Source of the DNA: JBHJGM01 sp050331815
Lineage (GTDB): Bacteria; Verrucomicrobiota; Verrucomicrobiia; Opitutales; JBHJGM01
DNA length: 64,000 nucleotides
NCBI GenBank assembly: GCA_050331815.1
Contig: JBHJGM010000009.1
Location: 75,385 to 139,384 of the forward strand
Reading direction: 5' to 3'
Below are positions 35,513 through 43,559 of this stretch, piece after piece. The position numbers and the translations under genes are program-made. The notes beneath the pieces are model-generated. The model did no database searches. It saw nothing but the letters and a program-made list of their open reading frames with translations, and was not told the DNA's origin. Every line of letters begins with the position of its first letter. The stretch's first letter is position 1.

Positions 35513-36535
35513 CTAGAGCAGCTTGCCGATCTTCTGGGTGAGCTCGACGCAGCGGTTGGAATAGCCCCACTCGTTATCGTACCAGCTCACCAGCTTGTGG
35601 AAGGTGCTGTTCAAGCCGATGCCCGAGCCCGCGTCGAAAATAGACGAGAGCGGGTCGTGGATGAAGTCGGAGCTCACCACCTCGTCTTCGGTGTAACCCA
35701 GGATGCCCTTCAGCGAACCTTCGGAGGCTGCCTTCATCTTCTGACAAATCTCCTCGTAGCTGGTCTCCTTCTCGGTCTTCACGGTCAAGTCGACCACCGA
35801 GACCGTGGGCGTCGGCACGCGGAAGGACATCCCGGTGAGCTTGCCTTTCACGGTCGGCAGGACAAGGCCCACGGCTTTGGCCGCGCCGGTTGTGGAGGGG
35901 ATGATGTTGATGGCCGCGCTGCGCCCGCCCTTCCAGTCCTTGCGGGAGGGGCCGTCCACCGTCTTTTGCGTGGCCGTGTAGGAGTGCACCGTGGTCATCA
36001 AACCTTCGACAATGCCGAAATTATCCAGCACCACCTTGGTGATCGGGGCCAGGCAGTTCGTGGTGCAGGAAGCATTGGAAATGATGTGGTCATCGGCGGT
36101 CAGCGTGTCGTCGTTGACGCCCAGAACGACGGTCTTCAAATCGCCTTTGCCCGGAGCCGAAATGATCACCTTCTTCGCGCCGGCATCCAGGTGCCCCTGG
36201 GCAGCCTCGGCCTGGGTGAACAAGCCCGTCGACTCGATCACGATGTCCACACCGTGACCCTTCCAGGGAAGGGCTGCCGGACCCTCACGCACGGAGAGCG
36301 ATTTGATCGTGTGCCCGTTGACGATCAGCGTGTCCTCGTCCGGAGCCTCCACCGTGCCGTTGAAGCGTCCCTGCACCGAGTCGTACTTGAGCAGGTAGGC
36401 CAGATTGTCGGCCGGGACGAGGTCGTTGACCGCGACCACCTCGAACTCGCTGCCGAGGAGGCCCTGGTCCACCAGGGCACGAAAGACGAGACGGCCGATG
36501 CGACCGAAACCATTGATTGCGACTTTGATTGCCAT
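35513..36535 (-). CDS. gap: Glyceraldehyde-3-phosphate dehydrogenase, type I
   Basis: A protein of 340 residues. The N-terminal Rossmann motif is NGFGRIGRLVFRA. Asp38 follows Asn37 at the end of the second strand, which suggests NAD rather than NADP. The active site ASCTTNCLAPITKV places the catalytic cysteine at residue 157 and the base at His184 (TTVHSYTATQ). The C-terminus has WYDNEWGYSNRCVELT. It oxidises glyceraldehyde 3-phosphate in glycolysis or the reverse in gluconeogenesis. Confidence 0.98.
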   Translation of the reverse strand: MAIKVAINGFGRIGRLVFRALVDQGLLGSEFEVVAVNDLVPADNLAYLLKYDSVQGRFNGTVEAPDEDTLIVNGHTIKSLSVREGPAALPWKGHGVDIVIESTGLFTQAEAAQGHLDAGAKKVIISAPGKGDLKTVVLGVNDDTLTADDHIISNASCTTNCLAPITKVVLDNFGIVEGLMTTVHSYTATQKTVDGPSRKDWKGGRSAAINIIPSTTGAAKAVGLVLPTVKGKLTGMSFRVPTPTVSVVDLTVKTEKETSYEEICQKMKAASEGSLKGILGYTEDEVVSSDFIHDPLSSIFDAGSGIGLNSTFHKLVSWYDNEWGYSNRCVELTQKIGKLL

Positions 36536-36782
36536 TGCTTTGCGTGCTGTTCTTGGGTTCGCGACGCTGTCGTCCTACCGGTGCTAAGGTGGCAAGTTGG
36601 CGGGACTTTCGGCAGCGTCGTGCCGTGAAAGGATGGGCAGGCTTGAGCCACCCCGCAGCGTTGGCAAGCCAGAACACCGCAATATGCCGCCGCCGCGCAC
36701 CGCGCATTAGCCCGGCTTATGCGCTAAACTTTGATTTTCAAGAAATTGTAACTTTTCGAACCGGTCACAATGCTCTGCGGAT

Positions 36783-37073
36783 ATGCTTGTTATTGAGCTT
36801 ATCATTTTGATCGCGCTCATCCGTCTGCAACTTGAGATGGAGACTACTCAATCGGCAGTCGTTATAGCAGGGATTTATACAACCTGTCCTGGCTTGCTCG
36901 CTTTACTGATGGGAGCTGCCTTGCTACCTGTCCTCTTGGTGATGGCAATTGTATTTGGCATCTCGTGGGGCTATTTCTGGCTAATTAAAAAGTATCAAAG
37001 CGCCGGTCTACTATGGTGGGCCATCGTCGTCGCTGGAGCGGTCCCAATTTTGCTTGGGCCCCGATTAATTTAA
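36783..37073 (+). CDS. Small hypothetical membrane protein
   Basis: A 96-residue frame made almost wholly of hydrophobic helices: MLVIELIILIALIRL, then GLLALLMGAALLPVLLVMAIVFGISWGYF and LLWWAIVVAGAVPILLG. No family is recognised. The DNA is clearly more AT-rich than the genes on both sides, which suggests foreign origin or weak selection. The frame fills the gap between gap and the GH13 gene. Real but unproven. Confidence 0.45.
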   Translation: MLVIELIILIALIRLQLEMETTQSAVVIAGIYTTCPGLLALLMGAALLPVLLVMAIVFGISWGYFWLIKKYQSAGLLWWAIVVAGAVPILLGPRLI

Positions 37074-37086
37074 TTAGCTAGGCCCC

Positions 37087-39585
37087 TCACCGGCTCACCC
37101 ACAGCCCGCAGCTCACTCGGGGCAACTCCAGGCGGTCCTCGCGCCAGCGAAAGCACGCCTTGCCTAGCCCACTGGGCAGGAAGCGCTCGTGGTCGGCCAC
37201 CTGGGTGAAGTCCGCGGCCCGCAAATCGCCGACTTCAAAGGTGATGCCGTGCTCGTGCGGGTTGACCGCATAGAGCAGCCGCTGGTGCCCCATCGAGCCG
37301 TCCGCGTTGATCAGCACAGCCACCGAAGAGGTATCGTCGACCCAGAACCAGCGAAAGTACTCCGGCCCCGGGCGCGCTTCCAAGCGAAGCAGCTTCCCCA
37401 GCGAGCCCTGCCGAAAGGCGATCCACTCGCGAAAGTACGCGTGCGTGCCCGGATACTCGGTGATGCGTCCGTACTGCAGGGCGTTGATGTCGCCGCGCTG
37501 GTAGGTGTTGTTGATGCCCTGCTTGGAGCGCAAAAAGTCCTGCCCCTGGGCCAGCATCGGAATGCCGATTGAGATGAACAAGAGCGAGCACATCAGGTGT
37601 GTGCGCCGGCGGTCACGCGCGGTCGGGAAGTCGCCGTTGTGGTCGCGGTTTTCGGTGATGCGGTCCAGCCAGCAGCGGTCGTCGTGGCTCTCAGTGTAGT
37701 TAACCGTCTGCGCCGGCCAGCGTGCCAAGTGGTCCGGTGAACCTGACAGGAAGTAGATAATGCCGTCGCGGTTGCCCTGCGCCCGCACGTATTTGCCGAT
37801 GAAGTCGCGGTACCCATCATTCCATGACGAGAAACCGGTGTGGCGTAGCGCGTGGCCGATGTGCCCGCGGAAGCTCCATGGTTCGGCGATCAGAATGATG
37901 GAGGGCTTGACCGGCTTGAGCGCGATCTCGATGTCCCGCAGCACGTCCACGCCCATCAACTCGGCCAGGTCGAAACGGAAGCCATCCACGTCGTAGGTTT
38001 CGATCAGGTGGATCAGGCTGTCGATGATGAGGCGCTTGGACATCGGCGCGTGCGCCTTAAAGTCATTTCCGCAGCCCGACCAGTTGGCCAGGTTGCCGTC
38101 GTGGTCCGTCTCAAAGTAGTACTGCTTGTCGATAAAGAGCAGGTGGTTGGGCTCGCCCACGTGGTTGTAGACAACGTCCAGGATCACCGCGATGCCCGCT
38201 TCGTGAAACGCCTCCACCAGCTGCGCGAACTCTTCGACCTGCGAGCCCTTTTCGGGTGCAAGAGCGTATGAGCTCTCTGGCGAAAAATAATTGTTCGTCA
38301 TGTAACCCCAGTGGTAATCCTCGGCAGTGGGATTATCAAACTCCTGCACCGGCTGCAACTCGACGGCGTTGATTCCCAGCGTGCGCAGGTAGCAGTCCGG
38401 GTCGCGCAACCACTTTGTGAGCCCGCTGAAGCCCTGGCGCTGCGCTGCCTCCAGCTCAATCGGCGCATGCTTCATCAAATCGCGTACGTGCGCTTCCAGT
38501 ACGATCAAATCGTGCCAGCACGGCGGTTCGTAACGCCGCCGGATCTTCGGCAGCTTCGCGCGGTCGAAGATGATGCCCGGGCCCTCGCGGCCAACCGTCG
38601 CAATGGCGTACGGATCGAGGATAGGAAAGGTGGGATCGAAGTGGCTCATGCGCCCACGACTGCGCCCATCGACAAAGAAATGGTAGTAAGCCCCGTGCAG
38701 GTTTTGGGGGATCGTAACCTCCCAGGTCATGTCCTCGAGCCGCTCCAGCGCATGCCGCTGACAGATCTCGCCGACTTTTTCATAGATGCCCACCTCGACG
38801 GAAGAAGCCCGCGGTGCAAACAACCGGAAGGTTGTTGTCTCGTTGTGCACGAGTGCTCCCAGCGGGCGATCCGAGACAATCTCCCCAACCAGCTCGCCAA
38901 AGGCGATGTTGACGACCTCCGCGTAACCGGCCTCGACCCAAAAAAGCTGCGTGATGCCACTGAAGGCGTTCAGCCCTTTTTCCGGCTGAAAATAAAACAC
39001 GTTCTGGCCGGTGCGATCCGCGCGCAGTTCAAAGTTGTGCGAACCGCTCCGATCGGGCTCGCGGTTGGGGGCATCCTGCGGCACCTCCAGCCACACGTGC
39101 GTGTCGGTCACAAACTTGAACTGATGCGGCCCGCCGGTAAACACTTTCGTCTTTGGCACTTTCAACACCAGCACGTCACGACCGCGCATGCGGTCCCAGT
39201 GCAGGCGCCATTCATCACGTCCGACCGGGTTCTCCCAGTGGTTCCAACTGCCGGCCACGTAGGTGGCTTCGTTGTGCAGATCGTTAAAGTTCGGGTAGTC
39301 CTCGGGGCGCAGCAGAAAGACCACCTGATCGCGTTGGACAAAGTAGGCCGCCATCTCCCCGAAGAGCTGCGGCGGGGCTTTCAACAGGCTCGGGCGTTCA
39401 GTGCCGGCCTCGTCAAGAAAGATGGGCGTCGGCAGCCAGCGATACGTCCAGTCGAGGTTTAGGACGATCAGGCCCCGGTCGCGGGTCTCCCAGACGGCCT
39501 CCAGGATTTTCGGCGGGCGTTCCGGAGCTTCGGGCGTGGAGGTGCTCGCATTGACGGAGGATTCAGGCGGACTTTCCAAAGACAT
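37087..39585 (-). CDS. GH13 alpha-glucan enzyme (isoamylase/pullulanase/branching-like)
   Basis: A protein of 832 residues from the ATG at 39585; the open frame continues upstream only as antisense of mnmA. There is no signal peptide. An N-terminal region contains a glycogen-binding-like segment (ATYVAGSWNHWENP, around residue 145). A second beta-sandwich follows near residue 250 (TTTFRLFAPRASSVEVGIYE), of CBM48 type. The TIM barrel has GINAVELQPVQEF, VILDVVYNHVGEPN, GFRFDLAEL with nucleophile Asp539, LIAEPWSF with Glu568, and TESHDD with Asp635. The aspartate-glutamate-aspartate triad is complete. The order of motifs is closest to debranching or pullulanase-type GH13 enzymes. The exact reaction (debranching, branching or hydrolysis) cannot be fixed by eye. 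Confidence 0.85.
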   Translation of the reverse strand: MSLESPPESSVNASTSTPEAPERPPKILEAVWETRDRGLIVLNLDWTYRWLPTPIFLDEAGTERPSLLKAPPQLFGEMAAYFVQRDQVVFLLRPEDYPNFNDLHNEATYVAGSWNHWENPVGRDEWRLHWDRMRGRDVLVLKVPKTKVFTGGPHQFKFVTDTHVWLEVPQDAPNREPDRSGSHNFELRADRTGQNVFYFQPEKGLNAFSGITQLFWVEAGYAEVVNIAFGELVGEIVSDRPLGALVHNETTTFRLFAPRASSVEVGIYEKVGEICQRHALERLEDMTWEVTIPQNLHGAYYHFFVDGRSRGRMSHFDPTFPILDPYAIATVGREGPGIIFDRAKLPKIRRRYEPPCWHDLIVLEAHVRDLMKHAPIELEAAQRQGFSGLTKWLRDPDCYLRTLGINAVELQPVQEFDNPTAEDYHWGYMTNNYFSPESSYALAPEKGSQVEEFAQLVEAFHEAGIAVILDVVYNHVGEPNHLLFIDKQYYFETDHDGNLANWSGCGNDFKAHAPMSKRLIIDSLIHLIETYDVDGFRFDLAELMGVDVLRDIEIALKPVKPSIILIAEPWSFRGHIGHALRHTGFSSWNDGYRDFIGKYVRAQGNRDGIIYFLSGSPDHLARWPAQTVNYTESHDDRCWLDRITENRDHNGDFPTARDRRRTHLMCSLLFISIGIPMLAQGQDFLRSKQGINNTYQRGDINALQYGRITEYPGTHAYFREWIAFRQGSLGKLLRLEARPGPEYFRWFWVDDTSSVAVLINADGSMGHQRLLYAVNPHEHGITFEVGDLRAADFTQVADHERFLPSGLGKACFRWREDRLELPRVSCGLWVSR

Positions 39586-39738
39586 TGGCAAAAAACAAAA
39601 CAAGGTGCGTGCGTGCGATACCGTCGAATCGGCCTGTAGGCGATTTGCTTCAGCGCGTGGTTGCGTGCAACGTTTCTGATTGTTTCCGCAGGCAACGAAC
39701 CGCCAGAAGATTGATCTTTGCGGAGCATGGGAAGAGCG

Positions 39739-40830
39739 ATGACGCATGACGACACCAAAAAAATTCTGGTGGGGCTTTCCGGGGGAGTGGACAGCGCCGT
39801 GGCTGCCCTGCGCCTGAAGGAAGCCGGTCATCACGTGTGCGGGGCCTACATGCGTACCTGGATGAATGAGGAGGGCAGTGACATTTTTGCCGACTGTCCC
39901 TGGGAGCAGGACATCGCCGACGCCGAAGCCGTCGCCCGGCACCTCGGCATTGACTTTGAAGTGATCAACCTGATCCGCGACTACCGCGAGCGCGTCGTCG
40001 AGTACATGGTCCAGGGCTACCAGCGCGGCACCACGCCCAACCCCGACATCATGTGCAACCGCGAAATGAAGTTCGGCGTCTTTCTGGACTACGCGCTGAA
40101 GCAGGGCTTCGATGGCGTGGCCACCGGGCACTACTGCCGTCTGGACCGCGCGAACGATAGCACGGTCCGCGTACTCGAAGGGCGCGACAAGAACAAGGAC
40201 CAGAGTTACTTCCTCGCGCTCGTGCAGCAGGCGCAGTTGCAACGCGCGCATTTTCCGGTGGGCGAACTGGAAAAAACCGAGGTGCGCGCAATCGCCCGCC
40301 GCGCCGGCCTGCCCAACGCCGAAAAGAAAGACAGCCAGGGCATCTGCTTCCTGGGCAAGGTCGACATCAACGCCTTCCTGCGCCAGTACATCCCGGATCG
40401 CCCCGGTGAGATCGTCCGTTCCGATGGCACCGTTCTGGGCCAGCACCACGGGCTGCACCACTTTACGCTCGGCCAGCGCAAGGGCATCGACATCCCCTCC
40501 AACGCCGACTTCGAACACTACGTGGTTGTCGCCAAGGACTTCGAGGCCAACCGCCTCGTGGTCGCCTTCGAATCTGAACGCGCGCCCGAGCTATGGCGGA
40601 CCGAGTTTACCCTGCACGACCTTAGCTTCACCGGTCCAGCGCTGCACCAGCCAATCGATCTCCTGGCCAAGCCCCGCTACCGCGATCCCTCGCAGCGTAT
40701 CCATTTTTCACCGACGCAAAACAGCTCTGCCCAGATCCGCTTCGAAGCGCCGCAGCGCGCCCTCGCCCGTGGCCAGGTCTGCGCCCTCTATCAAGGCGAA
40801 CAGCTCCTCGGCGGCGGCTTCTACACTTGA
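39739..40830 (+). CDS. mnmA: tRNA-specific 2-thiouridylase MnmA
   Basis: A protein of 363 residues from the ATG at 39739. MnmA puts sulfur on uridine 34 of tRNA-Lys, -Glu and -Gln. The PP-loop motif GLSGGVDSAVAALRL is near the N-terminus. The two catalytic cysteines are Cys106 (DIMCNREMKFG) and Cys203 (DSQGICFLGKV). Other markers are GVATGHYCR and HHFTLGQRKGI. The segment after Cys106 fits tRNA recognition. It is divergent from the GH13 gene. In-frame upstream starts at 39718 (TTG) and 39727 (ATG) are less likely. Confidence 0.96.
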   Translation: MTHDDTKKILVGLSGGVDSAVAALRLKEAGHHVCGAYMRTWMNEEGSDIFADCPWEQDIADAEAVARHLGIDFEVINLIRDYRERVVEYMVQGYQRGTTPNPDIMCNREMKFGVFLDYALKQGFDGVATGHYCRLDRANDSTVRVLEGRDKNKDQSYFLALVQQAQLQRAHFPVGELEKTEVRAIARRAGLPNAEKKDSQGICFLGKVDINAFLRQYIPDRPGEIVRSDGTVLGQHHGLHHFTLGQRKGIDIPSNADFEHYVVVAKDFEANRLVVAFESERAPELWRTEFTLHDLSFTGPALHQPIDLLAKPRYRDPSQRIHFSPTQNSSAQIRFEAPQRALARGQVCALYQGEQLLGGGFYT

Positions 40831-40836
40831 GCATTG

Positions 40837-41238
40837 TCAGTCGTAGCGCCCTATGGCCTTCAAGCCCAAGTGCTCACAGTAAGGCTCAAATTCCCGATCT
40901 TGATGCAAAAGCTGCCATTCGTTTCGAATACATGCACTGGCTATCAAAGAATCGACCGTGTTACGTGTGATTACGCCCAGCACACGAAGTTGACGGTATT
41001 TTAGAGCCGCCTCAATCGCAGCGGGCTGCCCGCCAAGAGGAACCACATGATTTAAGAGCATCAGCCTTAGACCCGTCTCAAAATCTTTTTTATGCCGAAA
41101 CCCTTGAAGCACTTCCGAGGGAATGAGGTCGCCTATTAAAACTTGCTCGTTATGGAGGATAGCCGCGAGATGATCTGCCTGCCAAGAGTCGGTCCCGTTG
41201 AAGAAAGCAATCCAGACACTGCTATCGACTAAAATTAT
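40837..41238 (-). CDS. VapC-like PIN-domain toxin with ATA in place of a start codon
   Basis: The open frame encodes a complete PIN-domain RNase of about 133 residues, but it has no ATG, GTG or TTG at its expected start. The family start (M)ILVDSSVWIAFFNG is preserved with ATA (41236-41238) where the methionine codon should be, and a stop lies 12 codons further upstream. The first standard start inside is the GTG at 41112, which would remove the first catalytic aspartate. The acidic residues of the PIN site are present: Asp in ILVDSS, Glu in LIPSEVLQG, Asp in TVDSLIASACI, and Asp in LLHQDREF. The frame overlaps the end of the antitoxin gene, as in normal vapBC pairs. It may be silenced, or start weakly at ATA or ATT. 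Confidence 0.7.
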   Translation of the reverse strand: MILVDSSVWIAFFNGTDSWQADHLAAILHNEQVLIGDLIPSEVLQGFRHKKDFETGLRLMLLNHVVPLGGQPAAIEAALKYRQLRVLGVITRNTVDSLIASACIRNEWQLLHQDREFEPYCEHLGLKAIGRYD

Positions 41239-41452
41239 CCCGACGCATCGCCTCCAAGTCCCCTTTCCATTTCAGCTTCCCTCGAAGGTTCAAATGCCTT
41301 TCCAGATTTTTCAGACTCGCCACCAGCTTGTGGCCTTCCTCGACTGGGGCACGCTCGGGGGCATCGGGGCGCGCTTTTTGGGCCGCCGCCATGATCATGG
41401 CGACAATTTCCACGTTGGTGCGTACGTGTATAAAATGACAGTTTATACGCAA
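41222..41452 (-). CDS. VapB-like antitoxin, start uncertain
   Basis: The frame is 76 residues from a TTG at 41452. The C-terminal half is clearly VapB: NLRGKLKWKGDLEAMRRD, the toxin-binding tail. The N-terminal ribbon segment RTNVEI (residues 11-16) is also kept, but the codon at the usual methionine position is GTA, not ATG. The next segment, VAMIMAAAQKA, departs from the usual IDDELMAEA. Possible starts are TTG 41452, GTG 41413 and ATG 41395. A perfect inverted repeat lies over codons 2-9 of the longest form, so the real start is likely downstream of it. Partner of the PIN-domain frame, with which it overlaps by 17 bases. Confidence 0.65.
   Translation of the reverse strand: MRINCHFIHVRTNVEIVAMIMAAAQKARPDAPERAPVEEGHKLVASLKNLERHLNLRGKLKWKGDLEAMRRDNFSR
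41428..41448. promoter_or_regulatory. Possible VapB operator (inverted repeat)
   Basis: GTATAAA (41428-41434) and TTTATAC (41442-41448) form a perfect 7-bp inverted repeat with a 7-base spacer. Ribbon-helix-helix antitoxins bind such palindromes at their own promoters, and its AT-rich arms resemble -10 boxes. It lies at the very start of the antitoxin frame. Confidence 0.5.
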
Positions 41453-41511
41453 CGGTCAAGCCAGGCACTTCCCGCCGTGGCTACATCCAAACGACGGTAA
41501 ACGAACTTACC

Positions 41512-43458
41512 CTACCCCGCTGGCACCGGCGATTGCGTGCCCGAGGCTTCCTTGGAAGTTTCCGCGCTCGCCGAAGCATGCTTATCCGACACTGCGGCAG
41601 CCGGCTTGGTTTCGCCCGTCTTGGCAGCCGGCTTGGTCGTCCCCGCTTTCTTCGGAGGCGCGGTCTTGCCGCCTTTTTGCGCTGGCGCGGTTTTGCCGCG
41701 CTTGTGGAAGGGCATCTCGCTGACCGGGATGACGTCCTCCATGTCCGGCGGAACCGTCGTAATACACTCTTCCATCGTCGAGGTGCCTGCCCGGACTTTC
41801 ATCATGCTGTCCTGGTGCAGCGTGGCCATGCCGTTCTTCACGGCGATTCGCTTCACGTCGGCGGTCTCGCGCCCTTCGTTGATCGCCTGCACGAGTTCTT
41901 CGTTGGTCAGCATCATCTCGTGGATGCCCACCCGACCCTTGTAACCCGAGCCGTTGCAGGTAGAGCAGCCGTTGCGGTTGGCCCGGTACACCGACTGCGG
42001 GGCCAGCGAACCCAGGGCGCGCTGGAGAATCTCCTGCTCGCGCCCCTCGACTTCGTAAAGCTCCTTGCAGGTCTTGCAGACGCGGCGCATCAGACGCTGG
42101 GCGCATACGCACAGCAGGGAGGCCGAAATCATGAACGGCTCGATCTCCATGTCCGTCAGGCGCGCAACCGTGCCGGCGGCGTCGTTGGTGTGCAGCGTCG
42201 AAAAGAGCAAGTGACCGGTCAGCGCCGCTTCCACCGCAATGGACGCCGTCTCGCGGTCGCGAATTTCCCCGACCAGAATCACGTCCGGGTCCTGACGCAG
42301 AAACGCACGCAGTGCCGCCGCGAAGGTCAGGCCAATTTTGCGCTGCATCTGCATCTGGCAGAGCCCCGGCAGGGTGTACTCGATCGGATCCTCCGCGGTG
42401 CGGATGCACACATCCGCCGTGTTGATTTCGTTGAGCGCCGAGTACAGCGTCATCGACTTACCCGAACCGGTCGGTCCGCAGTGCAGAATCATGCCGTAGG
42501 GACGGGTGATGATCTCGCGGTAACTCTCCAGATTGCTCGCCTCGAAGCCCAGCGCCTCCAGCGGTAGCGTCGACTTGCTCTTGTCGAGGATACGCATGAC
42601 CACGCCCTCGCCGTGGTTGAGCGGGGCGGTCGAGACGCGCAAGTCAATGTTGATAGGCTTCTTGGTAAACTGCTTAAAGACGATGCGCCCGTCCTGGGGC
42701 AGGCGGCGCTCGGCGATGTCGAGGTTGGCCATCACCTTCAGGCGCGCCAGCAGCGCGCGCGAGATTTTCACCGGCACGGTCAGCTTTTCCTGGCAAACTC
42801 CATCCACACGCACGCGCACGCGACAGTCCTTCTCGAAGGGCTCGATGTGAATGTCGCTCCCGCCCGAGTAGTAGGCGTCCTCGATGATACGATTGGCTAG
42901 CTGGATGATCGGCGCGGCTTCCTCGGCCTCGCCATCGCCATCGAGTTCGGCCTCGTCCATGGAGAACTCCAGGTCGAGCGCTTCCACCACGTCCCCGTAG
43001 CCTTCGGTGGCGTGTTCGGCCGAGTCATCGACCTTCAGGAAGCGGTTGATGTCGGCTTCATGCGCCAGGAGCATGTGCACCTTGCGGCGCGTCATTTCTG
43101 ACACCTTGTTCGTGACCGCGGTGTTGAACGGGTTGGTGACCGCCAGAACGATGTAGCCAGCGGTCATGCCCACCGGCAGCACCTTGTTCTCCTCGCAAAA
43201 ATCGTGGTCGAGCTTTTCAAACGTGCGCTCGTTGGTCGCGAAGAAGCTCGCCGCGAACGGGCTCATGTTAAAGGCCCGGCTCTTGGCCACCAGCAGCTGA
43301 AACGCCGAGACCTTGAACTCCTCGTTGAGCACCTGGTCGAGTTCGCTGCCTGAAAGCTCGGCCTTGCTCGAAAGCACGGATTCCGCCTGCTCTTCGCTGA
43401 GCAGATTCAGGTCCCGCAGGTTCTGGACAATCGAGGCTTGGAGGCGAGGCAGTACCAT
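41512..43458 (-). CDS. GspE/PilB-family secretion or pilus ATPase
   Basis: A protein of 648 residues. The N-terminal MshEN-like domain spans about residues 1-140. The ATPase core has SGGSDIHIEPFEKDCRVRVR (about 198-217), then the Walker A box GPTGSGKSM (328-336), with Met where Thr is usual. The Asp box (AEDPIEY) and Walker B (DVILVGEIRDRET, about 392) follow, with a His box near HLLFSTLHTNDAAG. Zinc-binding cysteines are Cys461, Cys464, Cys498 and Cys501. Such ATPases drive type II secretion or type IV pilus assembly. An extra Lys/Ala/Pro/Thr-rich tail fills residues 587-648. No pilin or GspF gene is near. It is followed upstream by two receiver proteins that may regulate it. Confidence 0.92.
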   Translation of the reverse strand: MVLPRLQASIVQNLRDLNLLSEEQAESVLSSKAELSGSELDQVLNEEFKVSAFQLLVAKSRAFNMSPFAASFFATNERTFEKLDHDFCEENKVLPVGMTAGYIVLAVTNPFNTAVTNKVSEMTRRKVHMLLAHEADINRFLKVDDSAEHATEGYGDVVEALDLEFSMDEAELDGDGEAEEAAPIIQLANRIIEDAYYSGGSDIHIEPFEKDCRVRVRVDGVCQEKLTVPVKISRALLARLKVMANLDIAERRLPQDGRIVFKQFTKKPINIDLRVSTAPLNHGEGVVMRILDKSKSTLPLEALGFEASNLESYREIITRPYGMILHCGPTGSGKSMTLYSALNEINTADVCIRTAEDPIEYTLPGLCQMQMQRKIGLTFAAALRAFLRQDPDVILVGEIRDRETASIAVEAALTGHLLFSTLHTNDAAGTVARLTDMEIEPFMISASLLCVCAQRLMRRVCKTCKELYEVEGREQEILQRALGSLAPQSVYRANRNGCSTCNGSGYKGRVGIHEMMLTNEELVQAINEGRETADVKRIAVKNGMATLHQDSMMKVRAGTSTMEECITTVPPDMEDVIPVSEMPFHKRGKTAPAQKGGKTAPPKKAGTTKPAAKTGETKPAAAVSDKHASASAETSKEASGTQSPVPAG

Positions 43459-43559
43459 GGTCGGTTCGGGCTACGGAAGCGGCGCAAAATCGGGCCACCC
43501 AATTTCAAATCGGACCTTTGCCCATAAAACTGAGCCGCGAATCCATCCGCGCTAAAACG

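Noticed and set aside
34179..35570. Longer phosphoglycerate kinase starting at 35570
   Set aside because: The added N-terminus is encoded by the gap terminator and the end of gap; the family start lies at 35378.
39586..40518. Upstream extension of the GH13 frame to 40518
   Set aside because: The extra part is the reverse strand of mnmA and lacks any similarity; the ATG at 39585 gives a natural start.
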